From: Helicobacter bizzozeronii CCUG 35545
GTDB taxonomy: Bacteria; Campylobacterota; Campylobacteria; Campylobacterales; Helicobacteraceae
DNA: 49,756 nucleotides
NCBI GenBank assembly: GCA_000263275.1
Contig: CAGP01000007.1
Location: 1 to 49,756, forward strand
Reading direction: 5' to 3'
The notes under the pieces were generated by a model, which was given only the letters and a program-made list of their open reading frames with translations, searched no databases and was not told where the DNA came from. Below, piece by piece: positions 28,939 to 38,503 of the stretch (positions are counted from its first letter, which is position 1; the number at the start of each line of letters is the position of its first letter). Position numbers and translations under genes: made by a program.

Positions 28939-29754
28939 TCACCCTAAAATCTTTTGGCGCACCACCCAATCATAAAGTCGATCAGGCAGGCATTTTTTAG
29001 CCCACACCAATAAATGGGCGTGCTTACCCACCAAATAACGCGTTTTGGGGCGGGGGGCTTGCAAGGCTTGCAAAATGCATGCCGCGATCACTTGGGGTTT
29101 TGTAGCCCTTTGGTAGGTTTGCTTGTAAAAGGCACTAGCCTTTTGGCACTCCACGTCATAGGGGCTCTTAGGATCGGGGGTGTAGGCATTCAGCGTGCCT
29201 TGATCCCATTTGGTCTCAATTGCCCCGGGTTCGATGAGCACCACTTGCACCCCAAAGGGGATGAGCTCGGCGCGCAAACAATCGCTATAAGCCTCTAGGG
29301 CGTATTTGCTGGCATGGTACCAGCCTAAAAAAAGCGTGGTGGATCGCCCCGCACTAGAGGCAACATTGATGATCTTGGGGGCAAGATGGGTATTTTGGCG
29401 CAAGGTGGGCAATAATAAAGAAGTGAGTTGGGCGATGCTAAACAAATTGACTTGGAAAAGGGCTTTTGCCTGCTCTAGGCTATGTTCCTCCAAGCTCCCT
29501 AGCAAGCCATAGCCGGCATTGTTGATGAGCGCGCTAATTTGGGAGTCTTGATTCAAAATCTTGCCAACCACCTGCTTAACCTGTGCTTCATCGCTCAAAT
29601 CACAATCTAGGCGCACACAATTAGGGTGTTGCAATACCTCTAGGGTGCTCACTTTCCTAGAGATCGCATAGAGTTTATAGCCTTTTTCTAGCAATAACAA
29701 GGCACATTGCAACCCGATTCCACTGCTCGCCCCTGTTAGCACCACGCTAGCCAT
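28939..29754 (-). CDS. Short-chain dehydrogenase/reductase
   Basis: Classical SDR of 271 residues: NAD(P) motif TGASSGIG at residues 7-14, DCDLSD, NNAGYG around residue 85, NVASSAGRST with the catalytic Ser, and YHASK with Tyr/Lys. The substrate is unknown; H. pylori has a similar gene near galE. Its last codon abuts the CCA end of the tRNA-Leu on the other strand. The start overlaps the 3' end of galE by eight bases. Confidence 0.9.
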   Translation of the reverse strand: MASVVLTGASSGIGLQCALLLLEKGYKLYAISRKVSTLEVLQHPNCVRLDCDLSDEAQVKQVVGKILNQDSQISALINNAGYGLLGSLEEHSLEQAKALFQVNLFSIAQLTSLLLPTLRQNTHLAPKIINVASSAGRSTTLFLGWYHASKYALEAYSDCLRAELIPFGVQVVLIEPGAIETKWDQGTLNAYTPDPKSPYDVECQKASAFYKQTYQRATKPQVIAACILQALQAPRPKTRYLVGKHAHLLVWAKKCLPDRLYDWVVRQKILG

Positions 29755-30766
29755 GTTGTTTCCTCAAGTATTGTTCCCATGCATAGGCACTAGAAACAAT
29801 GTTTTTTAGGTCATCAAACTGGGGTTTAAAGCCAACCTCTAAGATTTTGGCATTGTCAGCAATCAAAGAGCTTGGATCGCCCACACGCCTAGGCGCAATT
29901 TGCACCTTAAAATCCACCCCAGAGACCTCTTTAACCTTGTTGATTACCTCCAGCACGCTATAACCCCGACCATAGCCCACATTGTAGATGGCACTTTGGC
30001 GGGTGTCTAGCAAAGTATTAAAGGCTTGCACATGGGCTAGAGCGAGATCGTCGATGTGGATAAAATCGCGGATACAAGTCCCATCGGGTGTGGGGTAGTC
30101 ATCCCCAAAAATGTACATAGAGGGGCGTTTGTGGGTGGCGCATTCACAAGCCACCTTGATTAAGTGGGTGGCATTTTGGGCGCGTTGCCCCAAGCCAAAG
30201 GGGGTTGTGTAGTCATTAAAATGAGTCGCCCCGGCGACATTAAAATAGCGCAAAATCACACATGAAAAATCCTCTGCTAGGCTGGCATCTAATAACATGC
30301 GTTCTGCCATCATCTTAGAAGCCCCATAAGGGTTGATGGGATTTAAGGGGGCTTGCTCATCTACGGGGCGATCGCTGGGTTCATAAACGGCTGCACTGGA
30401 GGAAAATACAAAATGCTTGATGCCATGCTGGATACAGAGCCTAACTAGATTTAAAGTGTTGTGCGTGTTGTTTTCATAGTAATCTAAGGGCAGGCGCGTG
30501 GATTCTTCCACGCTGATTTTGGCTGCAAAGTGCAACACGCCCAAGATGGGGTGCTTGGCTAGAAGCTGGCTTAAAGCTGGGCTATCTTGCAAATCTAGGC
30601 GCGCAAACTCCACCCGATTAGGGGCGCAAGTTTGCAAAGCTTGCAAGTGAATCTCAAACCCCGTGCTCAAATTATCCACAATGAGCAGAGAATAGGGGGT
30701 TTTTTCTAAAAACCAACGCGCCACGCCCGAACCAATATACCCACAAGCCCCAGTCAAAAGCAACAT
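29747..30766 (-). CDS. galE: UDP-glucose 4-epimerase
   Basis: Interconverts UDP-glucose and UDP-galactose, feeding LPS and Lewis-antigen synthesis. 339 residues; NAD motif TGACGYIGSG, HFAAKISVEES, SSSAAVY with the catalytic Ser/Thr position, YGASKMMAE with Tyr and Lys, LRYFNVAGA, and GTCIRDFIHIDDLALAH are all present. The frame is intact. Confidence 0.96.
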   Translation of the reverse strand: MLLLTGACGYIGSGVARWFLEKTPYSLLIVDNLSTGFEIHLQALQTCAPNRVEFARLDLQDSPALSQLLAKHPILGVLHFAAKISVEESTRLPLDYYENNTHNTLNLVRLCIQHGIKHFVFSSSAAVYEPSDRPVDEQAPLNPINPYGASKMMAERMLLDASLAEDFSCVILRYFNVAGATHFNDYTTPFGLGQRAQNATHLIKVACECATHKRPSMYIFGDDYPTPDGTCIRDFIHIDDLALAHVQAFNTLLDTRQSAIYNVGYGRGYSVLEVINKVKEVSGVDFKVQIAPRRVGDPSSLIADNAKILEVGFKPQFDDLKNIVSSAYAWEQYLRKQHG

Positions 30767-30844
30767 AGTAATCCCTAAACCATTTTAACCCGATATTATC
30801 TAAAATCCACTAAAATAACGCAATTTTGGATTAAAGGAGCTCCT

Positions 30845-31351
30845 ATGGGAAACACGGAAGAGTTAGTGATGGACACCACCGCTAGTGTGGGCGACCCTAG
30901 ACAGCTGGTGATGTCTTTTTTGGTTACCCCCACGATGGTGAATTTTAACAATGTCATGCACGGGGGGGAGTTGCTTAATCTCTTGGATAAAGTCGCTTAT
31001 GTATGTTCCACGCGTTATTGTGGGTATGGCACGGTTACCCTGAGCGTGGATCGCGTGTTGTTCAAACACCCCATCCCCATCGGGACTTTGGTTACCTGCT
31101 TTGCCAGCGTGAATTATGTGGGCACTAAGAGTTGTGAGGTGGGGATCAAGGTGATCTGTGAGGATTTTAAAACTAAGGTCGCCGTCCATACGAATAGTTG
31201 TTATTTCACGATGGTGGCGATGAAAGATGGTAAGACAATTGCTATGCCCCCCTTCACCCCCCGCACTGACAAAGAAAAAGAACGCTACGAGCGTGCCATT
31301 AGACGCAAGGAAGCCCTTAAGAGCACCCAAAAGGTGGCGTTGAAAAAATAA
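30845..31351 (+). CDS. Hotdog-fold acyl-CoA thioesterase (YciA/BACH-like)
   Basis: 168 residues with one hotdog domain: MVNFNNVMHGGELLNLLDKVAYV carries the conserved Asn and HGG of the active-site helix, and TVTLSVDRVLFKHPIPIGTLV is the following strand. Hydrolyses acyl-CoA; chain length unknown. Strong ribosome site AAAGGAG six bases before the ATG. Its transcript converges on pldA with 21 bases between the stops. Confidence 0.88.
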   Translation: MGNTEELVMDTTASVGDPRQLVMSFLVTPTMVNFNNVMHGGELLNLLDKVAYVCSTRYCGYGTVTLSVDRVLFKHPIPIGTLVTCFASVNYVGTKSCEVGIKVICEDFKTKVAVHTNSCYFTMVAMKDGKTIAMPPFTPRTDKEKERYERAIRRKEALKSTQKVALKK

Positions 31352-31372
31352 GGCAAATCCAAAATATCTAGG

Positions 31373-32461
31373 CTAGGGGTTGAGGCGAATCCCCACCCCA
31401 AAGCGGTTAGAGAAGACATCGTATTCATAAAGACCATCCCCATAGCCATTAAAATACTGCATGTAAAGCCCGACAAAACGGCTAATTCTAAAAGTGTAAC
31501 CAATGCGGATCGCACCATGCCAGCGTTTGTAGCGCCAATATTGCGTGAAAATGTCATAAAGACGCATTTCAAAATGGTGGCGACCCCGCCTGTAGTCGAT
31601 CAAAGCATTCCCATAACCCATAAAATCAATCAAATTTGGGTTGGATTGGTTATAAGGGATATAGGGCCAGTAAGCCACTCTAATTTTAAGCCCCCCCTTT
31701 TGCCATGTGAGCTTGAATACGGGGCGTTGCCCCGCACTCACTGAGCGGCAACCCCCATCAAGCCCCCCTTGCTGGACGATTATTTGCTTATTCTCTTCTG
31801 TGATATGCACAGGTGTCCCCGGAAAGGCATCAGTGGGATTCCCATTTTTAAAAGGCTGGTAACACTGCCTGCCCCCAATGCCATTGGAAATGTGTTGCCA
31901 ACCAATCCAAAACTCACTCAGATGCCCCATCTTTTCGGTGAAAAAGGGGATATTGAGCGGATAGACATAAATGAGCTCGGGCATGTAATTGACCATGCGC
32001 ATGGGTGCGCTTTGGGGGTTGTTGTAAATTTGGAACCAGTTAGTTTGGGTGTAGGCCAAATAGAGCGTGCCAGTGGTGAAGAGAAAATGCCGGATGACCG
32101 GGACTCTAAAGCTCACTTGGAATTTAAATTCGGTGCTTTGGTAGCGGTTAATGCTGGGGAAATACCACTGGTAAATGGGGGTAAAACTATGGTAAAAGGG
32201 CATAAAGTAAGTCCCGCGGTATTCCATAATATCTAAGTATTTTTTAGCAAAGTCGCTTAAGATATTGACTTTTTTGGGCTTTTTAGGGGGCACACTCCAA
32301 GAGTCTTTCAAACCATAAAACCATGGCTTGTAAAAATCTGGATATTGAGGACCAGTCGTATAACCCTTGTGGGCTAACTGCGAGGGGCTGAGGCGGTTAT
32401 TAGCCTCCTCACCCCCTAAAAAACAAAGACAAACACAGCCTGTTAGGAAAACCCGGCGCAT
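31373..32461 (-). CDS. pldA: Outer-membrane phospholipase A (OMPLA)
   Basis: Barrel enzyme that hydrolyses phospholipids in the outer membrane; in H. pylori it is linked to acid tolerance and haemolysis. A short N-terminal hydrophobic stretch (RRVFLTGCVCLCFLG) serves as signal. LAYTQTNWFQIYNNPQSAP and MVNYMPELIYVYPL are family blocks; WIGWQHISNGIGG contains the catalytic His and Ser, and FMGYGNALIDYRRGRHHFEM and the final VGIRLNP are barrel strands. 362 residues, frame intact. It precedes nothing on its strand; two SNF transporters lie upstream on the same strand, as in H. pylori. Confidence 0.96.
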   Translation of the reverse strand: MRRVFLTGCVCLCFLGGEEANNRLSPSQLAHKGYTTGPQYPDFYKPWFYGLKDSWSVPPKKPKKVNILSDFAKKYLDIMEYRGTYFMPFYHSFTPIYQWYFPSINRYQSTEFKFQVSFRVPVIRHFLFTTGTLYLAYTQTNWFQIYNNPQSAPMRMVNYMPELIYVYPLNIPFFTEKMGHLSEFWIGWQHISNGIGGRQCYQPFKNGNPTDAFPGTPVHITEENKQIIVQQGGLDGGCRSVSAGQRPVFKLTWQKGGLKIRVAYWPYIPYNQSNPNLIDFMGYGNALIDYRRGRHHFEMRLYDIFTQYWRYKRWHGAIRIGYTFRISRFVGLYMQYFNGYGDGLYEYDVFSNRFGVGIRLNP

Positions 32462-32464
32462 GGG

Positions 32465-33797
32465 CTAACTTTTCTTAAGTTGTAAAAGTAAAATGAGGAT
32501 CATCACCACCGGTGCCACAAAACGCACGCCAAAAATCCACACCTGAAATCCCAAACGGGTTAAAAAGCGTTTGCTGGCTTTATAAATGCGTTTTTGATCC
32601 AAGACCCACCCTAAGAAAACCACCGAGAACAAACCCCCCAAAGGCATTAAGATAGATGAGGCGCTAAAATCCGCCCAATCAAAAATATTTTTACCCCCAA
32701 AGGTGAGAGCGGACGCATAATCTTTGTGGATTGACAAGATCACCAAAATCCCCACAAGATAAATCCCCAAACCCACTAAAAAACAAGCCTTAGCACGGCT
32801 CCATTTCAAGTGATTCACCAAATAGAGCGTAACGGGTTCTAACATGGACACTGTGGAGGTGATCCCTGCAAAGATGAGGGCTAGGAAAAATAAAAAAAGC
32901 GATGATAGAGCCTGCCAAGCCCATTTGATGAAAGATCAAGGGCAAAGAGATAAAGACCAGCCCCACCCCCTGAGAGGGCTCCCCATTGAAGTTAAAAATG
33001 AAGGTGAAGATCATCAACCCGGCAATTAAAGAAATGGCAATGCCGGGCAAAACCACCCATAGCGAACTGCCTAACAAGTTTTCATCAGACTTGGTAAAAG
33101 CCGCATAAGTGGTGATCGTGCCCACCCCCAAACTCAAAGAAAAAAACATCTGCCCCAACGCATCTAGGAACACCTTTAGGCTAATTTTGCTGGCATCAAA
33201 GACAAACATGTAATGCATAGCCTGCGAAAAGCTGGGTAGAGTCATAGCAAAAATAAGCAAACCGATAAAAACCAAAAACAACAAGGGCATCAGCCACAAG
33301 CTCAGCCGCTCAATCCCCTCTTTAATCCCCTTAGAAACAATCCAAACGGTCAGCCACAACCACACACTAAAGCCCAAAATCTGCCAAAATAGATCCTCAG
33401 AACTCAGGTGTGAAAACGCCTCTTGAGATATTGCCAAAGAGGGGGGCAGATTAAAGCTCACCTTGATTAAGTAGTAAGACACCCAGCCCAACACCACCGT
33501 GTAAAAAGACAGAATAAGAGGCCCGCCTAGCAAAAAGATCGCGCTAAACCCCCAAATTTTCTTATGCTTAGTGTCTAGGTGTTGGTAACAAGAAACCACA
33601 TCTTTACGCCCCAAGTTGCCAATGATCATATCAGCAAGCAACATCGCAATCCCCAAACTTAGGGTTAAGCCCAAATAGAGCAAGACAAACGCCCCGCCCC
33701 CATTGCTCCCAGCCATGTAAGGGAAACGCCAAATGTGCCCTAGCCCAATGGAGCTCCCCAAAGTGGCTAAGATGAAACCTAACTTTGAAAAACCCAT
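32465..33797 (-). CDS. Sodium-dependent transporter, SNF family (first of a pair)
   Basis: Sodium-coupled amino-acid-type symporter with LeuT-like fold. N-terminal [22 protein letters not shown] is the TM1 signature (unwound region with G-x-GxGxxWRFPY), followed by NGGGAFVLLYLG. About 11-12 helices. One A7 run (32892-32898) breaks the frame before the last third (AGITSTVSMLEPVTLYLVNH); with six A the protein is about 443 residues. Two bases separate its start from the stop of the second transporter. Substrate unknown. Confidence 0.92.
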
Positions 33798-33798
33798 G

Positions 33799-35140
33799 CT
33801 AGTCCTGCAAAATTTTCACAGCCCAAATCACCAAAATCACAATAGGCGCGATGAACTTGAGCAAGAACACCCACACAGCAAACATCCAGCGGCTCAAAAA
33901 GTGCAAACTCACTGCATAGAGTTTTGTCCTGCTCACCACCCAGCCCACAAAGAGCACAGAAACCAACCCCCAAAAGGGCATTAAAATCGAGGTGGAAAAA
34001 AAAGTCTGCCAAGTCAAAGAGGCTTTTGCCAAAAAATTTTAGATGAGTCCCATACTTGGCATCCAAAGAGAAAATGAGCACCACACCGATGACAAAAACA
34101 ATCCCAGTAAGCCCCCATGTCGCTTTAAAACGCGAATAATTCTTATCCACCAAATACTGCACGGGGGGGTTCTAAAAGGGCAATGGTGGAGGTGATCCCT
34201 GCAAAGGCTAGGGCGCATAAGAACAAAATAGACACCACGCTCCCCATTATGCCCATCTTAGAAAACACCACAGGTAAGGACACAAAGATCAAGCCCGCCC
34301 CCTGTGAGGGGTTAGCCCCATATTCAAACACAAAGGTAAAGATCATCAAGCCCGCCATTAAAGAAATGGCAATCCCGGGCAAGACAATCCACACCGCACT
34401 TTTGAGCAAATCCTGTCTGCGGTGTGTTGATGAAGCATAGGCGATGTTGATTCCAATGCCCAAACTCAAGGCAAAGAACACCTGCCCTAGTGCGCTCACA
34501 AAGACTTTTTGGTTAAATTCTGCTAGGCGAATCCCAAACATAAAATCTAGGGCTTTTTTAAAGGAAACCTGCGTGGAGGCATAGATAAGCAAGCCTATAA
34601 AGATGATGAATAAGAGGGGCATTAAGACAAAATTGAGTTTCTCAATGCCATCTTTAACCCCCCTAGAGACCACCCAAGCGCTGAGTAAGAGGGTGATAGC
34701 AAGCCCGATAATCTGCATGCCAACAGAATGCTCTAAAAGATTGGTGAAAATCTGTTTTGAGGCTTCAATGTCTGTGGGCAAGTTGAAACTCACCGCTCCT
34801 AGATAGTAAAACACCCAGCCTAGCACGATCCCATAAAAGGTCAAGATGATGGGTCCGGTGAAGAGCATCAACCCTGCATAACGCCAAGTTTTGCGCTCAG
34901 GATTAGGGTCTAGCTCTGCAAAGGCAGCTGCGACATTCTTTTTTGGGTGCTCTGACCGATCACCATTTCAGCAATCAGCATGGTAAGCCCAATTGTGAGT
35001 GAGAGGATCAAAAAGAGAATCACAAACCCACCCCCACCACTGGTGCCCGCCATGTAGGGGAAACGCCAAATGTGCCCGAGCCCTATTGAACTGCCTAAAG
35101 CAGCTAATACAAACCCTAGTTTTGAAAAGCTATTCACCAA
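33799..35140 (-). CDS. Sodium-dependent transporter, SNF family (second of a pair)
   Basis: Paralogue of its neighbour, with [20 protein letters not shown] at the N-terminus and the same domain order ([60 protein letters not shown]). Broken at three places: T6 (34939-34944, two bases too many), G7 (34163-34169) and A8 (33996-34003); repairs yield about 445 residues. The GTG at 35137, five bases after AAGGAG, is the likelier start than TTG 35140. Confidence 0.92.
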
Positions 35141-35256
35141 AACTCCTTTCTCTTGATATTAAAAAAGCACCCATTCTAGCACAAAAAAATTTAAGGTTTA
35201 ATATATCTTTACAAAATCATGCTATTTGTAGAGATTTTATCCAAAAAAGGGAATCT

Positions 35257-35647
35257 ATGCGTCTGCGGGTTTATTATGAGGATACCGATTGTGGCGGGAT
35301 TGTCTATCACGCTAATTATTTTAAATACTGCGAGCGGGCTAGAAGCGAGGTGTTTTTTAAAGCACACCTGATCCCCCAAGACCAAGAATGCGCCTTCGTG
35401 ATTCAGAGCTTGCAAGCCCAATTTAGCGCACCGGCCATGTTGGGCGATAGTTTGGAGGTTAAAACGCAACTTCTAGCCCTTAAAAAGGTGAGCGTAACGC
35501 TCCAACAAGACATTTTTAAGATCACCCCCCAAAAACCCGAATTGCTCTTTAGCATGCAAATAAAAAATTGGCTTTATCCACCTCCACACCAAAATCCCCA
35601 CACGCATACCCCCTCACTTTGTAAGGCTTTTACATGGACTCCAATAA
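35257..35647 (+). CDS. ybgC: Acyl-CoA thioester hydrolase YbgC
   Basis: Hotdog thioesterase, family 4HBT; H. pylori YbgC acts on long-chain acyl-CoA. The active-site block is VYYEDTDCGGIVYHANYFKY with the catalytic Asp, near the N-terminus, followed by CERARSEVF. ATG at 35257 with AAGGGA upstream; the frame is open further upstream but without family sequence. An A6 run (35562-35567) shifts the last 25 residues; with five A the tail reads QIKIGFIHLHTKIP and stops at 35647, giving about 129 residues. Divergent from the transporters. Confidence 0.9.
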
Positions 35648-35888
35648 ACCCCAAATCACCTACCCCACTTTGTGGGAATACCGCTTGATTACGGATGATC
35701 CTAGAGCCCTTCTAGAGGAGCTCCCCCAAATTTTGGGCAGACAAGATTACAAGGCGGATTTAAACCACATGAGCGCGCATGGCAAATACACCAGCTTACA
35801 ACTCTGCTTGGAGGTGCAAAGCCAAGAGGAACGCGATCGCCTTTTTAGTGCCCTTAGCACCCATGCGTTTGTAAAGTGGGTGCTTTGA
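35634..35888 (+). CDS. DUF493 family protein (YbeD-like)
   Basis: Small 84-residue alpha/beta protein of the DUF493/YbeD family, seen in PTLWEYRLITDDPRALLEEL and the closing HAFVKWVL. Biochemical role unknown. Its ATG lies inside the end of ybgC, so translation is probably coupled. The 3' end overlaps the dsbI 3' end on the opposite strand by 35 bases. Confidence 0.8.
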   Translation: MDSNKPQITYPTLWEYRLITDDPRALLEELPQILGRQDYKADLNHMSAHGKYTSLQLCLEVQSQEERDRLFSALSTHAFVKWVL

Positions 35889-37627
35889 GGGTAGGCTTTT
35901 CTAGCGGTGGCAAGGCTAAAGAGAGATTAGAAATGTCTAGGTAGTAGAAAATATCCTTGTTATTTTCATAGCCCGTAATGATGAGCTGCCCCCCGACAAA
36001 AGCTAGTGCGCTGGGGTTGTTAATGGCATCTGGCAAGCCATAGGCATCGATGATGCGCCCATCTAAAGGGTTAATCACCAAGAGGGCATTATAAGCCTTG
36101 CTGAGTGCAAATAAACGCCCTTGGTAAAAGGCTAGCCCAGCAATATAAAACTCGGAGAGCGAACGCCCCTCTTTGAGGGGGTTATTGCTGGAGGTCTGCA
36201 CCACGCGTTCAAAACTCAAACCCAAATCTTGATCGAGCATGCCAATTAAAATCAACTGCTTGTAGCGTTTGTTAGGTACGGTGAGCATGTAGGTGTAAGT
36301 CCCATCACTGCGCGCACTCAGCACATAGTAAGTAGAAGCACGGCTTGTTCTTAGGCGGTTGCGCCCGATCTCATCAAAATGGTGCGCACCTTGTAAGAAG
36401 TTGGGGAAATTATTTTTTGCTTGGGGGTTATACAAAACATCCACACTGCTTTTATTAGCCCCCATCAAGCGGATCACATTCCCCACCATATTTGCCCCGA
36501 CAAAATTTTCCACCGATACAGAATAATCCTTATCCAACACCAAATGTGCCAGCACCTTGTTTAAATCTTGATTGACAATATAAAGCCCCTCTTTTTGGGT
36601 GCTGATTAAAAAGGTATTTTTGAGCGTGGCATTATTCCCCGCAAAGGTATTAGCCGAAAAGCTAAAGGGGGCGGGTTTGAGTGCTGGGGCGCACCCATCA
36701 GCCTCTTGTGTATTGCTAAGAGGATTAGCAGGCATGGCAAGACTGAGACTAGAGGGACCAGATGTCAAAGGTTGGAGGGGGTCAGAGTGGGGGGGGTGGG
36801 GACTCTTTAGTAGCTAGGAAATTGAGATCGCTAATGGGCGCATTAAAGGGCAAGGTGCTAGGTTTGCTCTCTAGCAAGATCAAATGTTTATTGATCACTA
36901 GCGGGGCGTTTTGGTAATGGCGATCCCAGTTGTGCTTGTCATTAGCCAAGATGGGCGCATCCACCACCCTTTTACTGAGTAATCTAGGAAAGCCCATGTG
37001 CTTCCAGTTAGCCGTGCTCCAAATATTCTCATTCAAACGCCAAGAAAAGCGAATCGGATCGCCATGCCCTAAATAAGGAAAGGGACCGGTGGAAATAAAT
37101 GCCTGCACCATGTTAGAGAACACCACCACGCTAAAGATGGCAAAAGCCCACAGATTGGCACGGCTCAATTTGCGATAAGGCAGGCGTTGCCCGTAGAGAT
37201 AAAGCCCCCCCTCTTGGCTTAAAAGGCTAAAATCAGGCGCAAAGAGCAACAGCCCCCCCAAGATCAACGCCACCATCCAAAACACAAACTCAGCCCAAAA
37301 TTGCGTGTGTAGCCCCAAAATAGAGAGGGCAAACCCTTGCCCGACATCCTCTAGGGCATGGTTGCCCATGTGGTAAAAGCTTTGGTAAAGCCCCCCTGCT
37401 GTGATTAAAATTAAAATGGCTAGGTATTTGGGTTTGATCCCATAACGCACGATAAACAAACCTGCCAAAGCGATATACACCATGCTTTGGCGTTCCGCCC
37501 AACACTGGATACAGGGCGAATCATGATAAATAAAGCCCAAGATCAAATTAGCAATCCCCACCGGTAAAGCCATGATACCAATGATGGCTAGAGAGAATAA
37601 AAAGTAGAAAGTCCTAGGTTGTGCCAT
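35854..37627 (-). CDS. dsbI: Disulfide-bond protein DsbI: DsbB-like membrane domain fused to beta-propeller
   Basis: Inner-membrane oxidoreductase of the DsbB family. Residues 1-220 hold about five helices and the redox pair CIQC in YHDSPCIQCWAERQS, as in DsbB. After a periplasmic linker rich in Pro comes a long extracytoplasmic domain with repeated strands (LKNTFLISTQKEGLYIVNQD, FYIAGLAFYQGRLFALS, PSALAFVGGQLIITGY) like a beta-propeller, the arrangement described for H. pylori DsbI. A G8 run (36789-36796) splits the gene; with seven G it is one protein of about 590 residues. The ATG at 37627 is the start. Confidence 0.88.
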
Positions 37628-37679
37628 TTTTAACCGCTATTTTTGTGTGATAAGCTCCCATACTAACATAATAAAGCTT

Positions 37680-37715
37680 AACCCCCCAAGCCCCACTTTA
37701 TTACAGCGGGGGTTT
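37680..37715 (-). terminator. Candidate hairpin terminator between DUF285 gene and dsbI
   Basis: An inverted repeat pairs AACCCCC with GGGGGTT around a loop of about 21 bases that contains smaller pairings. It lies 20 bases behind the stop of the first DUF285 gene. The following T-rich stretch is short, so rho-independent strength is uncertain. Confidence 0.35.
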
Positions 37716-37735
37716 AAGGGCACATTTATTTTTGG

Positions 37736-38423
37736 CTATTGCTCCAGTTTGCCTTGATACCAAGCCGGGTGTTTGAGACTGGCACAACCTTTAAACATGC
37801 CCTCTAAGCCATGATGGGCATTAGATACATCCCACTTATCTAAGGGTTGGTTAAAATCCTCGCAACCATAAAACATACCCTCCATATCTGTAACGCTAGA
37901 CACATTCCAGCTATTCAGGGGCTGGTTAAAGATCGCACACTTTTTAAACATGCCATTCATCTTCTCCACCTTTGATACATCCCAGCTAGAAATATCATGG
38001 TTAAACAGAATCGCACGGTAAAACATGCCCTCCATGTTGCTCACATGCGATACATCCCAGTTTTCTAGCCCCTCAAAATCCTTACGCATAAAGGCGGGGG
38101 CTTGATCCCCATGGGATGTGGCATGCGAAAACACAAAACTCAAATCCGTAACCTTGTTAATATCAATCTCGCCCAAATGGACATTCTCATCAGCGACCAA
38201 TTTTTTCAGCTCCTCTTTGCTCTGGGGGCAATATTTTTTTGGCACTTGGCACAGCCGGGTTCTCGCCCAAAGCGTGGTTTTTAAGGGTGGTCAGCACTTC
38301 CTCTAACTTAGTAACCCCCTTTTTTAAGCCCTCAGAAACACTGGGGGGTATGTTGATTCTTTTGGCTCCGGCATGCTTGATCTGACTTAGCAACTCCTCT
38401 AATTTTTCTAACACCTTGTTCAT
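37736..38423 (-). CDS. DUF285/BspA-like repeat protein, short paralogue
   Basis: About 228 residues. N-terminal 60 residues are helical (VLEKLEELLSQIKHAGAKR), followed by a shared block KKYCPQSKEELKKLVADENV then HLGEIDINKVTDLSFVFSHA, and four 25-residue DUF285 repeats of the FN.PL..WDVS.V..M..MF..C type, ending in a Trp/Tyr-rich tail. DUF285 repeats occur in surface proteins of mycoplasmas, BspA-like proteins and others; no signal peptide or anchor is visible here, so location is open. A T7 run (38233-38239) breaks the frame between the helical part and the shared block; with six T it is continuous. ATG at 38423 has AAAGG upstream. It lies 81 bases from the larger paralogue. Confidence 0.7.
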
Positions 38424-38503
38424 GGACAACCTTTCCAAACTAGAATGAAGGGCATTGTAACACAAAGCCCAACATGCATGGCAAACATGCCACTTAGCAA
38501 ACC

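Noticed and set aside
34999-35688. Long plus-strand ORF containing ybgC
   Set aside because: The first 86 codons lie opposite the SNF transporter start and have no hotdog sequence; the ATG at 35257 with AAGGGA is the real start.
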